Source of the DNA: Mesorhizobium sp. WSM4311
GTDB taxonomy: Bacteria; Pseudomonadota; Alphaproteobacteria; Rhizobiales; Rhizobiaceae
DNA: 64,000 nucleotides
Assembly: GCF_002295115.1 (NCBI RefSeq)
Contig: NZ_NSFV01000001.1
Coordinates: 186,001-250,000, forward strand
Reading direction: 5' to 3'
Position 1 is the stretch's first letter, and each line of letters opens with the position of its first letter. The position numbers and the translations under genes were made by a program. The notes below the pieces were generated by a model, which ran no database searches, was not told the origin of the DNA, and saw only the letters and a list, made by a program, of their open reading frames with translations. This document shows, piece after piece, positions 50,193 to 62,227 of the stretch.

Positions 50193-50217
50193 ATCAGATA
50201 ATGACCTATTATCTGAT
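50193..50217. promoter_or_regulatory. Perfect 25-base dyad between the SDR and LysR genes
   Basis: ATCAGATAAT (50193-50202) and ATTATCTGAT (50208-50217) form perfect ten-base arms with a five-base spacer GACCT. The dyad contains T-N11-A patterns expected of LysR-type sites and ends 25 bases before the LysR start. It is the likely operator of both genes. Confidence 0.7.
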
Positions 50218-50242
50218 TGGCTTGTTAATCCAAGGGTACATA

Positions 50243-51151
50243 ATGCGCGGATCCGAATTCACCGAGCTCAAGGCATTTTCCACCATCGTCGAAGAGGGCA
50301 GTTTCGTCCGTGCCGCCGCAAGGCTGCGCGTGTCGCCACCGGCGCTCAGCCAGTCTATCCGGCAGTTGGAGACGCGCATCGGCGTCAGGCTCCTCAACCG
50401 CACGACCCGCAGTGTCTCCGCGACCGCCGCAGGCGACGCGCTTTTTTTGCGCCTTGCCGTCGCCTTTGATGAACTGGAAAGCGCCATTGCCGATGTTCAT
50501 GCGGCGCGCGATCGGCCGGCGGGTTCGCTACGCATCAATGTGCCGCGTGTCGCCGCGATGCGATTCATCGCGCCGATCCTCGGGGACTTTCAGCGCAGCT
50601 ATCCCGATATCGCGCTGACCGTCATCGTCGATGACACGCTGGCAGACATTGTCGAAGGCCGGTTCGATGCAGGAATCCGGCTCGGCGAGCGGCTGGAGAA
50701 GGACATGGTGGCGGTGAAACTGAGCGAGGATTTGCAGATGGCCGCGGTGGCCGCTCCCGCCTATCTCGAGAACCGGGCCGTACCGCGTCATCCGCAGGAA
50801 CTGCACCAGCATCAATGCATCAAATTCCAGTGGCCGGACGGCGGCAACCTGTATCGATGGGAGTTCGCGCGCGGCAAACGGGTCCTGGAAATCGCGGTCG
50901 AAGGCAGCCTGACCGTCAACGATACCGAGCTGATGCTCAATGCCGTGCTGGATGGCGTGGGCATTGCCTACATGTTCGAATACCAGGTTCGGCCCTGGAT
51001 CGAGCAAGGCAGGCTGGTCCGTTTTCTGGAAGCCTGGTCGCCCAGCTTTCCCGGCTTCTGTCTATACCACCCAAGTTCACGGCAGGTGCCGCCCGCCTTG
51101 CGGGCGTTCATCGATTTCGTGCGGGCGAGGAGAGCAGGCGCTAGCCGGTAG
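50243..51151 (+). CDS. LysR family transcriptional regulator
   Basis: The 302-residue regulator has the LysR HTH (about residues 5-65) with GSFVRAAARLRVSPPALSQS and LETRIGVRLLNRTTRSVS. The substrate-binding domain (about 90-295) has ASxRLGE-like DAGIRLGERL. The sub-type with this HTH usually regulates a divergent oxidoreductase, here the SDR. ATG at 50243 follows AAGGG. A dyad upstream suggests autoregulation. Confidence 0.88.
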   Translation: MRGSEFTELKAFSTIVEEGSFVRAAARLRVSPPALSQSIRQLETRIGVRLLNRTTRSVSATAAGDALFLRLAVAFDELESAIADVHAARDRPAGSLRINVPRVAAMRFIAPILGDFQRSYPDIALTVIVDDTLADIVEGRFDAGIRLGERLEKDMVAVKLSEDLQMAAVAAPAYLENRAVPRHPQELHQHQCIKFQWPDGGNLYRWEFARGKRVLEIAVEGSLTVNDTELMLNAVLDGVGIAYMFEYQVRPWIEQGRLVRFLEAWSPSFPGFCLYHPSSRQVPPALRAFIDFVRARRAGASR

Positions 51152-51176
51152 CGAGGGCCTCAAGATTGGCGGCCCC

Positions 51177-52355
51177 TCACAGCTTCGCCAAAAGCTCCGA
51201 TGTCGGCCAGCCGTCCACCGGCAGGCCAAGCCGCATCTGCTCCTTGCGGATCGCTTCGCGGGTGTTGGTGCCCAGAATGCCGTCGACCGTGCCGACGTCG
51301 TAGCCCCGGGCCTCGAGCTTGGTCTGCAGCGCCTTCATCTGCTCGTTGTTGAGGCCTTGTTCCGGGTTGCGCGGATCAAGCGGCGGCGCGCCGGCGAGCC
51401 GTGCGGCGAGATTGGCCGCGGTCAGCGCATAGGTGAAGGACTGGTTCCATTCGAGATAGACGTCGAAATTGTCATAGGTGAGGAAGGCCGGGCCCTTGCG
51501 GCCCATGGGCAGCGCCAGGCCTGCCTTGAGGCCCTTGTCGACAAGCGGCGAGCCGTCGGGGTTGGTGATGCCCCACTGCGCCCACTGTGTCAGCGGCAAT
51601 TTGTTGGTGCGCCCGGTCTGATCCCAGGGCATCTCGTCGGGCACCCGCACTTCCTGGATCCAGGGCTCGTCGCGCTTCCAGCCGCGCGACAGCACCTTGT
51701 TGGCCGTGGTCATGATCACATCGGGCACGCTGTTGCGCAGGTCGATCTTGCCGTCGCCGTCGCCGTCGACGCCCCGGGCCAGATAGTCCGAAGGCAGTAT
51801 CTGCGTCTGGCCGATCTCGCCGGCCCATGCGCCCTTGACGTCGGCCGGCAGCACGCCGCGATCTATGAGCTGCAGAAGCGGCACCAGCTGCTGGCGGAAC
51901 AGCTGCGGGCGCCGGCAATCATGCGAAAGCGTCACCAGGGCGCTCAGCGTATGGAAATCGCCCTGCACGGCGCCGAAATCCGTCTCCAGCGCCCAGAAGG
52001 CGGTGATGACAGGCGCCTGTACGCCAAACTGCTGGTCGGCGCGGGCGAAGACATCGGCGTATTTCTTCATGTTCGCCGCGCCTTGCTTCAGCCGGTAGGC
52101 CGAAATCATGCGGTTGGAGAACTCGATGAAGGTCTGGGTGAAGACGCCCTGGGCGCGGTCGCGCGCCAGCGCCCGCTCGTCAAAGGTGGCATCTTCCAGC
52201 GCATCGAGACCGACGGCGCCGACACCGGCCGCCTTGGCTTCCGCCGCCACGCCCTGTTTCCAGGTTTCGAAGTCGCCGCCGCATTCCTGCGCCATCGCCG
52301 GCAAGGCCGTGGCGCACAGGAATAGCGCCGCGAGGGCTTGGGAACGCAGTCGCAT
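51177..52355 (-). CDS. Lytic murein transglycosylase, MltB type
   Basis: The 392-residue protein has a signal peptide (cut near AMA-QE), an SLT_2/MltB domain with the catalytic glutamate in FWALETDFGA (about residue 119) and GEIGQTQILPSDYL, and a C-terminal peptidoglycan-binding domain (about 325-392) with LEARGYDVGTVDGILGTNT. It would cleave glycan strands non-hydrolytically, yielding anhydromuropeptides, in the periplasm. ATG at 52355 follows AAGGAAG. The GH25 gene with related cell-wall function lies upstream on the same strand. Confidence 0.9.
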   Translation of the reverse strand: MRLRSQALAALFLCATALPAMAQECGGDFETWKQGVAAEAKAAGVGAVGLDALEDATFDERALARDRAQGVFTQTFIEFSNRMISAYRLKQGAANMKKYADVFARADQQFGVQAPVITAFWALETDFGAVQGDFHTLSALVTLSHDCRRPQLFRQQLVPLLQLIDRGVLPADVKGAWAGEIGQTQILPSDYLARGVDGDGDGKIDLRNSVPDVIMTTANKVLSRGWKRDEPWIQEVRVPDEMPWDQTGRTNKLPLTQWAQWGITNPDGSPLVDKGLKAGLALPMGRKGPAFLTYDNFDVYLEWNQSFTYALTAANLAARLAGAPPLDPRNPEQGLNNEQMKALQTKLEARGYDVGTVDGILGTNTREAIRKEQMRLGLPVDGWPTSELLAKL

Positions 52356-52471
52356 CAGCTTCCTTTCGAACGAAGAGGGCATTGTCGTGCTGGCTGAACG
52401 CCCAACGCCCTGAATTACCGGCGGTTGCACCCTACCGCTGGCTGTGTCGAAAAGCAGGCGGCAGGCCCGGT

Positions 52472-52670
52472 GTCAACGGGTCTTCTGCGGCAGCCCCTTG
52501 TTCCATGGGCTTCGCTGCCGTTGAACCGGTGTCAACGGGTGTTCTGCAGCGGCCACTTGTTCCATGAGTTTCGCTGCCGTTGAGCCCGGTTCAACGATAG
52601 TCCGTTGAACCAGACGTCAACGGGTGTTCTGCCGCAGCCACTTGTTCCAGGCGGCTTCCGAGCCGTTGAA
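52472..52670. repeat. Tandem copies of the GH25 gene 3' end
   Basis: Two imperfect copies of the last codons of the GH25 gene lie downstream of it, starting at 52472 and 52531; the gene's own end starts at 52616. Each shares GTCAACGGGT and CTTGTTCCA followed by GCCGTTGA. Both extra copies have one base fewer than the coding copy in the segment before CTTGTTCCA, so on the coding strand their frame is lost after the GSE codons. This looks like tandem duplication of a gene tail followed by decay. Confidence 0.7.
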
Positions 52671-53417
52671 GACGTTGATGTCTGATTTGCCGGTCATGCC
52701 GGGGACGATGCCGGTTCCGGTGTACTGCCAGAAGGTGAAGGGGTGGCTGCCGTATTTTTCGCGCGGGTGGCCGGCGACCGAGCGCAGCCAGTAGGGGTAG
52801 CCGCGGAAGGTCGACAACTGGTTGTCGTCGAAGAAGTCGACGGAGGTATAGATGATCGGCTTCTTGCCGTAGTGCCGTTCGACGATCTGGAGGAATGTGG
52901 TCATCTCCGCACGCACCGTGGCGGCGTCGGGACGCAGCCTGCAGGTCGGCGATTTCGGGTTCCATTCCATGTCGAGAACCGGCGGCATGGCGGAGCGGTC
53001 GACGGGAACGTTCTGGATGAACCAGCGCGCCTGCTGGGCGGCCGGGGTGCAGAAATAAAAGAAATGATAGGGCGCGCGAGGAACGCCGGCGGCTTTCGTG
53101 CGCGCCCAGTGCTCGTTGAAATACTCGTCGAAGCGGTCGCCGCCCTCGGTCGCCTTGATGAAGGCGAAGGAAATGCCGCTCGCCCTGGCTGTCGGCCAGT
53201 CGACCGAGGTCTGGTACTTGGAAACGTCGGTGCCGTGAACGGCATAGTTCCACGGCGCGCCGCTGTCCCATTCATGTGGCTTGGAATCCTCGAAGCGGGG
53301 AGCACGCACGGCGACCGTCGGGCTGCTGGACCCGGATGGCGACAGCGGCGACAGATCGTCCACGGTCGAGCAGGCGCCAAGCAGCGTCAGCATGAAAAGG
53401 GCCGCAAGACGGCGCAT
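52617..53417 (-). CDS. GH25 family lysozyme, lipoprotein
   Basis: The 266-residue protein has a lipoprotein signal with lipobox LLGAC (cysteine about residue 16). A GH25 muramidase barrel (about 60-265) follows, beginning HGTDVSKYQTSVDWP with the catalytic aspartate and showing PPVLDMEWN with the acidic pair. Glycosyl hydrolase 25 cuts the MurNAc-GlcNAc bond of peptidoglycan; membrane anchoring puts it in the periplasm. ATG at 53417 follows GGAAG; a TTG four codons earlier is an alternative. Tandem copies of its 3' end lie downstream. Confidence 0.88.
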   Translation of the reverse strand: MRRLAALFMLTLLGACSTVDDLSPLSPSGSSSPTVAVRAPRFEDSKPHEWDSGAPWNYAVHGTDVSKYQTSVDWPTARASGISFAFIKATEGGDRFDEYFNEHWARTKAAGVPRAPYHFFYFCTPAAQQARWFIQNVPVDRSAMPPVLDMEWNPKSPTCRLRPDAATVRAEMTTFLQIVERHYGKKPIIYTSVDFFDDNQLSTFRGYPYWLRSVAGHPREKYGSHPFTFWQYTGTGIVPGMTGKSDINVFNGSEAAWNKWLRQNTR

Positions 53418-53534
53418 CACAACTTCCAAGCCGGAAACAGCCGGTCGCTGATGGGTCTGTGAACCGATGGCCGACGATTGGTCGAGCCCCCTCCGGGCGA
53501 TCGCCCCACAGCATCGCCCAGTCTATCCCTTTTG

Positions 53535-53576
53535 TGCATGTCCCAAAACCGCAGCGCGCTTTTGGGCGACATGCAT
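53535..53576. repeat. Inverted repeat, same family as 46430-46530
   Basis: TGCATGTCCCAAAA (53535-53548) pairs imperfectly with TTTTGGGCGACATGCA (53560-53575) around GC-rich bases. The right arm in reverse complement is identical over 17 bases to the start of the repeat at 46430. It is one more copy of a dispersed intergenic element. Confidence 0.7.
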
Positions 53577-53698
53577 CCTGTGATCGCCGATCATGGTTGA
53601 TAATCCGTTGACGGCGCTCGACAAGAGCCCTGATTTTGCGGGAGCAATGGCGGCAATTCGATGACATAAGGGTCGGGCGAAAGCCCGGGAGGAAGCAG

Positions 53699-55078
53699 AT
53701 GCGGTTCGTCGTCAAGATCGTCAAATGGCTGCTTGGACTGATCGTTCTGGCGGTCGCCGGGCTGTTTGGCTGGCTCTACATCGCGCCGCCCGAACTGATC
53801 CGTGTCGGTTCCGGCTATTCGGCCAAGATCGTCTGCTCCAACGTCTTCATTGCCGGGCGCGATGCCAACGAAGTGCTTGCCGTCGACGTGCAGGCGCCCG
53901 GCCACCCGCTGTTGCGGCTGATGCGGGTCTCGGTCGACAAGAACCGGGGAACGGTTTCGGCGGGCCTGCTGGGCTTCCTCGGCAAGAGCGAGGCGGTTTC
54001 CCGCGATGGGCTGGGCTGCGCCTCGATCCCTGACGGCGATGTCGGCAAGGCGCGGCGCACGACGGTCCATGTCGAGCCTTCGGCAACCAGCCTGGATACG
54101 CTGTGGCCCGAAGGCGAGCGGGTCGAGGCATCGCAGGATCCGGTGATTGCCAAGCTGCTCGACGATGCGGCGCTGACCGGGGCAGGCATGCGCGCGGTGG
54201 TCGTGGTCAAGAACGGCCGCGTCGTCGCTGAGCGCTATGGCGACGGCTTTTCGGCCAAGACGCCGCTGCTCGGCTGGTCGATGACCAAGACGGTGAACGC
54301 CGCGATCGTCGGCACGCTGGTCAAGGACGGCAAGATGGCCGTCGACAACAAGGGCCTGTTCGCGCCGTGGAAGGCGGACGGCCGCGCCGCTATCAGCCTT
54401 GCCGACATGATGGCGATGTCGAGCGGGCTGGAATTCAACGAGGACTATGGCGACGTCGCCGATGTCACGCGCATGCTCTATCTCGAGCCCGACATGGCGG
54501 GCTTTGCCGAATCAAAGCCGCTGGCAGGCGAGGTCGGCAAGGTGTTCACCTATTCGAGCGGCACGGCGGTGATGCTGTCGCGGCTCTGGCAGGACGCGAT
54601 CGGCGACAAGGCCAAGGCGCTGACATGGCCGCGCAGCGCATTGTTCGGGCCGCTCGGCATGCACAGCGCGGTGCTCGAAACCGACGAGCAGGGCACGTTC
54701 GTCGGCTCGTCCTATCTCTACGCCACGGCGCATGACTGGGCCCGCTTCGGCCAGTTCCTGCTGCAGGGTGGGGTGTGGAACGGCAACCAGGTGCTGCCGG
54801 CCGGCTTCGTCGACTGGATGCGCGAGCCGGCGCCTGCCTCGAAAGTCTACGGCAAGGGCCAGTTGTGGATCGAGGCGCCGGGCGATGAGGAAAATCCCGG
54901 CGCCGGCGTCGCGGCCGGCCTGCCCAAGGACACCTACTGGATGGAAGGGCACGACGGCCAGACCGTCGCCATCATTCCCTCGGAGCAGCTGGTGATCGTG
55001 CGGCTGGGGCTGACGCCGGCCAAGCTCGGCTATCGTCCGCAGACGATGGTGGGGGCGCTGATGAAGGCCCTGCATTAG
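53699..55078 (+). CDS. Serine hydrolase of the class C beta-lactamase/penicillin-binding family
   Basis: The 459-residue protein has an N-terminal membrane anchor (VKWLLGLIVLAVAGLFGW, about residues 9-26) and a beta-lactamase-type domain (about 160-450). The SxxK motif is WSMTKTVNAA (about residue 210), YSS replaces the usual YxN at about 302, and HDGQT (about 425) supplies the third motif. Such proteins act as esterases, peptidases or lactamases; true resistance is not implied. The ATG at 53699 follows GGGAGGAAGCAG. The stop is 50 bases before an inverted repeat. Confidence 0.85.
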   Translation: MRFVVKIVKWLLGLIVLAVAGLFGWLYIAPPELIRVGSGYSAKIVCSNVFIAGRDANEVLAVDVQAPGHPLLRLMRVSVDKNRGTVSAGLLGFLGKSEAVSRDGLGCASIPDGDVGKARRTTVHVEPSATSLDTLWPEGERVEASQDPVIAKLLDDAALTGAGMRAVVVVKNGRVVAERYGDGFSAKTPLLGWSMTKTVNAAIVGTLVKDGKMAVDNKGLFAPWKADGRAAISLADMMAMSSGLEFNEDYGDVADVTRMLYLEPDMAGFAESKPLAGEVGKVFTYSSGTAVMLSRLWQDAIGDKAKALTWPRSALFGPLGMHSAVLETDEQGTFVGSSYLYATAHDWARFGQFLLQGGVWNGNQVLPAGFVDWMREPAPASKVYGKGQLWIEAPGDEENPGAGVAAGLPKDTYWMEGHDGQTVAIIPSEQLVIVRLGLTPAKLGYRPQTMVGALMKALH

Positions 55079-55092
55079 GACCTTTTACCCTT

Positions 55093-55175
55093 GATGGGGA
55101 GGTCGGCGCGCAGCGCCGGGGTGGGCTGCCTAGCGCTCCACCCCCACCCGCGCCTTCGGCGCGACCTCCTCCATC
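55093..55175. repeat. GC-rich inverted repeat overlapping the end of btaB
   Basis: GATGGGGAGGTCGGCGCGCA on the left returns inverted (GCGCGACCTCCTCCATC) at 55160-55175. The two arms flank the btaB stop codon at 55130-55132, so the right arm supplies the last btaB codons. This is a recognisable intergenic repeat form of Rhizobiales. Confidence 0.65.
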
Positions 55176-55870
55176 GAGGGGGAGGTGAGGTTGTGCGGTC
55201 CAATCACGCCCAGCCAGGCATAACCGCGATAAAGCGTGCGGAAACGGAAGGTTGCGCCGGCTTGCCGAGATTCCGATTCCAGGACTTCGCGCAGGGATTC
55301 ACGCGGCGTGACGTGGAATTTTTTCAACCAGCCGCGCAGCAAGGTCCGGAACCAAGCCGGCAAGCCCTCCTGCTGGCCGAAATCGACGACATGCAGGGAG
55401 CCGCCGGGGGATAGTGCCGCAAGAGCCGCCGACACCGTCTTCTCCCAACCAGGAATCATCGACAGCGAATAGGAGACGAAGACACGGTCGAAGCGCTCGA
55501 TGCCGTAAAGTGCGGCGGTGTCGAAATCGGTGGCGTCGCCTCGTGCCAGCGTGACGCGGCCTGACATGCCTTCGCGGTCGATCGCCTTGCCGGCCGTCTC
55601 CAGCATCTCGGCCGAAATATCGAGGCCGAAGAAGCGGGCATCGGGGTAGCGGCGGGCGGCGAGGATGATGTTGCGGCCGGTGCCGCAGCCGAGTTCCAGC
55701 ACGGTGCCGCCTTGCGGCACCTCAAGCCCATCGATCAGCCGGTCGCGGCCGAGCAGGTAGTATTTGCGGGTCAGGTCGTAGATGTGGCGCTGCCAGCGGT
55801 AGACGCCATCCATCAGCTCGGCATGATTGGCCTTGAATTCGGGGCTGGCCGGCAGCTCGGTCGTGCTCAT
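55130..55870 (-). CDS. btaB: Diacylglyceryl-homoserine N-methyltransferase BtaB
   Basis: The 246-residue protein has a SAM-binding motif LELGCGTGRNI (about residue 55), LDISAEMLE (about 79) and FVSYSLSMIPGWE (about 120). The N-terminal VYRWQRHIYDLTRKYYLLGR is characteristic of BtaB. It adds three methyl groups to diacylglyceryl-homoserine to form the betaine lipid DGTS. It overlaps btaA by four bases (ATGA). The last 20 or so residues (PSMEEVAPKARVGVER) come from an intergenic repeat, so the original end is uncertain. Confidence 0.87.
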   Translation of the reverse strand: MSTTELPASPEFKANHAELMDGVYRWQRHIYDLTRKYYLLGRDRLIDGLEVPQGGTVLELGCGTGRNIILAARRYPDARFFGLDISAEMLETAGKAIDREGMSGRVTLARGDATDFDTAALYGIERFDRVFVSYSLSMIPGWEKTVSAALAALSPGGSLHVVDFGQQEGLPAWFRTLLRGWLKKFHVTPRESLREVLESESRQAGATFRFRTLYRGYAWLGVIGPHNLTSPSMEEVAPKARVGVER

Positions 55871-57114
55871 GCGGCGCGCTTCACATAGAGGTGGAAGCCG
55901 CCATAGATGGCGGAGCGGTCGCGGGCCGAGAATTCGCGCGAGGCCTCGTCCTGATAGTCCCACTGGTCCAGCAGCGAGGTTGAGACGCGGCCCGGCAGCA
56001 GGCTGGGCTCGGCTGCGGTGCGGAAGATGACGCGGGCGCCAGCGGAGGCGGTGCGGCTGATTTCCGACCACAGCGCGTTGAGCTGGTCATCGGTCATCCA
56101 GTCCTGCGCATCGAGCAGGATGAAGCGATCGACGGCACCCGCATCCTTGCCGGCCAGGAACTCGATCAGATTGGCATGGTGGATGGCGACGCGGTCGACA
56201 TTGCCGCGGATGGTCTCGTAATTCTGCTTTTCCAGATAGGCCGGCAGGGCGGCCTCGCCGGGCTCGGGATAGCGGCGGGCAAAGGCCTGCCAGGCGAAGT
56301 AGTTGTTTTCCAGGGGAAAATCGCAGGCGAGCTTCTCCAGCCGAGCCTTGAGCACGCTGGCCATGGTGCCGTCGCCTGATGTGATCAGGGAATCATATTG
56401 CGCCGGCGGAATGCCGAGGCCGAATAGCGAAGCCTTGCGCGAGGTCGCCCATTTCAAAAGCTTTCTGTCGAAGACGGGCGCCAGTTCCTCGTTGAAGAAG
56501 CGGCGCTGCTCGCCGAGGTTCCTGGCTTCCATCATGCGGGCCGGGTTGACGCCGAAGAACTTTGCCGTGCGATGGCCCATGGCGATGAACAGGCCGAGCA
56601 GGCCGGTCTGGTAGAAATTGCGGTCGAAAACACCGATGCGACGGCGACCACGCCAGTTGCGGCGTTCCCAATAGTGGCGGCTGACCGGATCGAGATGCGG
56701 CGCGATGAAACGGTCATAGGCTTGCGAATTGTGGCTGGTGTCGGCGGCGCCGAAGAAGCGGAACAGGTCGCCCTGCGAGGGCAGGCGGCGCACCGCCTCC
56801 AGCTTCATGCGGTTCAGCGCGATGTGGGCGGCATTGAGGTCGACGGCGTCGATCCGTGCCGGCGATCGGGTGAGGTAGGCCAGGATGTTGCAGCCGCCGG
56901 AAGCGATTGTGACGATGCGATGGCCCTGGCCAAGCTGCATAGCCTCCATGTCGACATCGGGGTCTTCCCAGATCTGCGGATAGACGAGGCCGGAAAACAG
57001 GAAGGCGAACAGCCGCTCGGAGATGCCGGCTTTCGAAAGCGCGCGGTTCTGGTAGACGGCTTTTCCAACTTCCTTGCCGCGGCGAAAAACCAGATCCGAG
57101 GATACGTCCGTCAT
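55867..57114 (-). CDS. btaA: SAM:diacylglycerol 3-amino-3-carboxypropyltransferase BtaA
   Basis: The 415-residue protein (DUF3419) has VYPQIWEDPDVDMEAMQL followed by IVTIASGGCNILAYL, the BtaA SAM-binding region, and later FSARDRSAIYGGFHLYV. It moves the 3-amino-3-carboxypropyl group of SAM to diacylglycerol, the first step of DGTS synthesis, usually used under phosphate limitation. ATG at 57114 is chosen over in-frame starts at 57132 and 57165; the GGGGA spacing is long, so the start is uncertain. No Pho box was recognised. btaB is coupled downstream. Confidence 0.88.
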   Translation of the reverse strand: MTDVSSDLVFRRGKEVGKAVYQNRALSKAGISERLFAFLFSGLVYPQIWEDPDVDMEAMQLGQGHRIVTIASGGCNILAYLTRSPARIDAVDLNAAHIALNRMKLEAVRRLPSQGDLFRFFGAADTSHNSQAYDRFIAPHLDPVSRHYWERRNWRGRRRIGVFDRNFYQTGLLGLFIAMGHRTAKFFGVNPARMMEARNLGEQRRFFNEELAPVFDRKLLKWATSRKASLFGLGIPPAQYDSLITSGDGTMASVLKARLEKLACDFPLENNYFAWQAFARRYPEPGEAALPAYLEKQNYETIRGNVDRVAIHHANLIEFLAGKDAGAVDRFILLDAQDWMTDDQLNALWSEISRTASAGARVIFRTAAEPSLLPGRVSTSLLDQWDYQDEASREFSARDRSAIYGGFHLYVKRAA

Positions 57115-57324
57115 GACAAAGTGATTCCCCATTTGCTTTGCCGCAAGCGGGTAACCCAGGGTCATGACAGGCCGGTGACAGCCGGAGGCATCGATAATTC
57201 TACTGCGGCGGCCATCTGACGCGGCCTTCCGCGCTTCGGGTGCTCGCGGACTCCGACGTCCGCTCCGCTCCGGTTCTCGAAAGCCACGTCACCTGACTCG
57301 CCGCAGCGAATTCTCGAAGCTCCC
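57115..57324. repeat. Gap with dispersed repeat before the hydantoinase gene
   Basis: Bases 57261-57282 are identical over 22 bases to 37222-37243. The surrounding GC-rich, palindrome-poor sequence shows no gene or terminator I can support. It separates btaA (transcribed away) from the end of the hydantoinase gene on the same strand. Confidence 0.6.
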
Positions 57325-60957
<3,633 letters not shown>

Positions 60958-61138
60958 GGCGGCTGTCTCCGGTATTTTTCGTTGTCAGCTTTCGTTGTTA
61001 ATGCGCCAATGCATCGGCGGCAACGCATCCCGTTGATGTTACACGCGGAAACGCAACGTTACGAAACTCATGACCGTGTCGCGCATTTCCTCTGCGACCG
61101 TTCACCGCAACGTGAGCGTGTGTTGAAGGAGAGATATT

Positions 61139-61351
61139 ATGAAAAAGCTCATTCTGGCTTCCGTGTCCGCCCTTGCCCTGCTGGGCGTCGCGGCCTGCAG
61201 CGACAGCGGCAAGGGCACTGACACCACCACCACGCAGAGCACCAATCCGCCTGCTGCTGAGCAGCCGATGAAGCCCGCGGCTCCGGCCGATAATTCGACC
61301 AAGCCCGCCGAGCCGGCTCCGGCAACGCCTGCTCCTGCGCCTGCGCAGTAG
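61139..61351 (+). CDS. Small Ala/Pro-rich lipoprotein
   Basis: The 70-residue product has a lipoprotein signal MKKLILASVSALALLGVAAC, with the lipobox cysteine at about residue 20. A short mature tail of SDSGKGTDTTTTQSTNPP and then Ala/Pro repeats (PAEPAPATPAPAPAQ) follows. It has no domain and likely serves as a flexible surface or periplasmic spacer. AAGGAGAG precedes the ATG. A strong terminator follows. The function is unknown. Confidence 0.7.
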   Translation: MKKLILASVSALALLGVAACSDSGKGTDTTTTQSTNPPAAEQPMKPAAPADNSTKPAEPAPATPAPAPAQ

Positions 61352-61388
61352 CTTGTAGGTGAGTAAGCAGTAAGCGTGTCTTGGGAGG

Positions 61389-61414
61389 AAGGCCGGCATG
61401 ATGCCGGCCTTTTT
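61389..61414 (+). terminator. Strong terminator after the small lipoprotein gene
   Basis: AAGGCCGGCA (61389-61398) pairs with TGCCGGCCTT (61402-61411) around TGA, followed by TTT. It is a clear Rho-independent terminator. Confidence 0.85.
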
Positions 61415-61507
61415 CGCGGGCCGATCCATCGATCTGTCGGGGTGGCTGTCGTTCACAACCCCGTTATTGGCTTGATAGCATGGACCGGTTCGCTCTAAGA
61501 AGCGGCC

Positions 61508-62227
61508 ATGTCGATTTGGGACCGCCTCGGCGACTTCATCACGCGGGTATCGTCTTCAGCCTCGTCGGGCGTTGCCGATGTGGTGGAGGCCGTGCGCACG
61601 GTTTTTTCCGGCGATGCGGACCTGCGCCGCCGCGTAGCCTTTTCCGTGGCGATGATCGCGCTCTCGGCCAAGATGGCCAAGGCAGACGGCATCGTCACCC
61701 AGGATGAGGTGCGCGCCTTCCAGGAAATATTCGAAGTGCCACCCAAGGAGACGCGCAATGTCGCGCGGCTGTTCGATCTCGCCCAGCGGGACGTGGCTGG
61801 TTTCGAAACCTATGCCGAGCGCATGGCGCAATTGTGCGGTTCGGGACATTCCAATTGCGTGATGCTGGAAGACATACTCGACGGCCTGTTCCACATCGCC
61901 AAGGCCGATGGGCTGGTGCATGAACGCGAAGGCATCTTCCTGCACCGTATCGCCGAGATCTTCCGCATCGAAGAGGCGCATTACGAGTCGATCCTCGCCC
62001 GGCACGTCAATCTTGGCGCCGGCGATCCCTATGTCGTGCTCGGCATCGAGCGCGGCCGGCCGTTCGAGGAGGTCAGGAAGCGCTACCGCAAGCTGGTCTC
62101 AGACAACCATCCCGACCGGCTGATCGCGCGTGGCCTGCCGCAGGAATTCATCAAGATCGCCACCACCAGGGTCGCGGCGATCAACGCCGCCTATGAAATG
62201 ATCGAGCGGGGCCTGCGGCACGCATGA
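61508..62227 (+). CDS. TerB-like domain with C-terminal J domain (DjlA type)
   Basis: The 239-residue protein has a TerB/DjlA-like helical domain (about residues 40-165), whose SAKMAKADGIVTQDEVRAF and AKADGLVHEREGIFL repeat the paired-helix pattern. A J domain (about 172-239) has the essential HPD in SDNHPDRL. DjlA-type proteins stimulate DnaK from the membrane, but this one has no clear N-terminal membrane helix. It overlaps the amidase gene by four bases, so the two are coupled. Confidence 0.86.
   Translation: MSIWDRLGDFITRVSSSASSGVADVVEAVRTVFSGDADLRRRVAFSVAMIALSAKMAKADGIVTQDEVRAFQEIFEVPPKETRNVARLFDLAQRDVAGFETYAERMAQLCGSGHSNCVMLEDILDGLFHIAKADGLVHEREGIFLHRIAEIFRIEEAHYESILARHVNLGAGDPYVVLGIERGRPFEEVRKRYRKLVSDNHPDRLIARGLPQEFIKIATTRVAAINAAYEMIERGLRHA

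Noticed and set aside
53699..55078. Antibiotic-resistance beta-lactamase
   Set aside because: The YxN motif is altered to YSS, a membrane anchor is present, and the family is mostly esterase or peptidase-like, so a resistance role is not supported.
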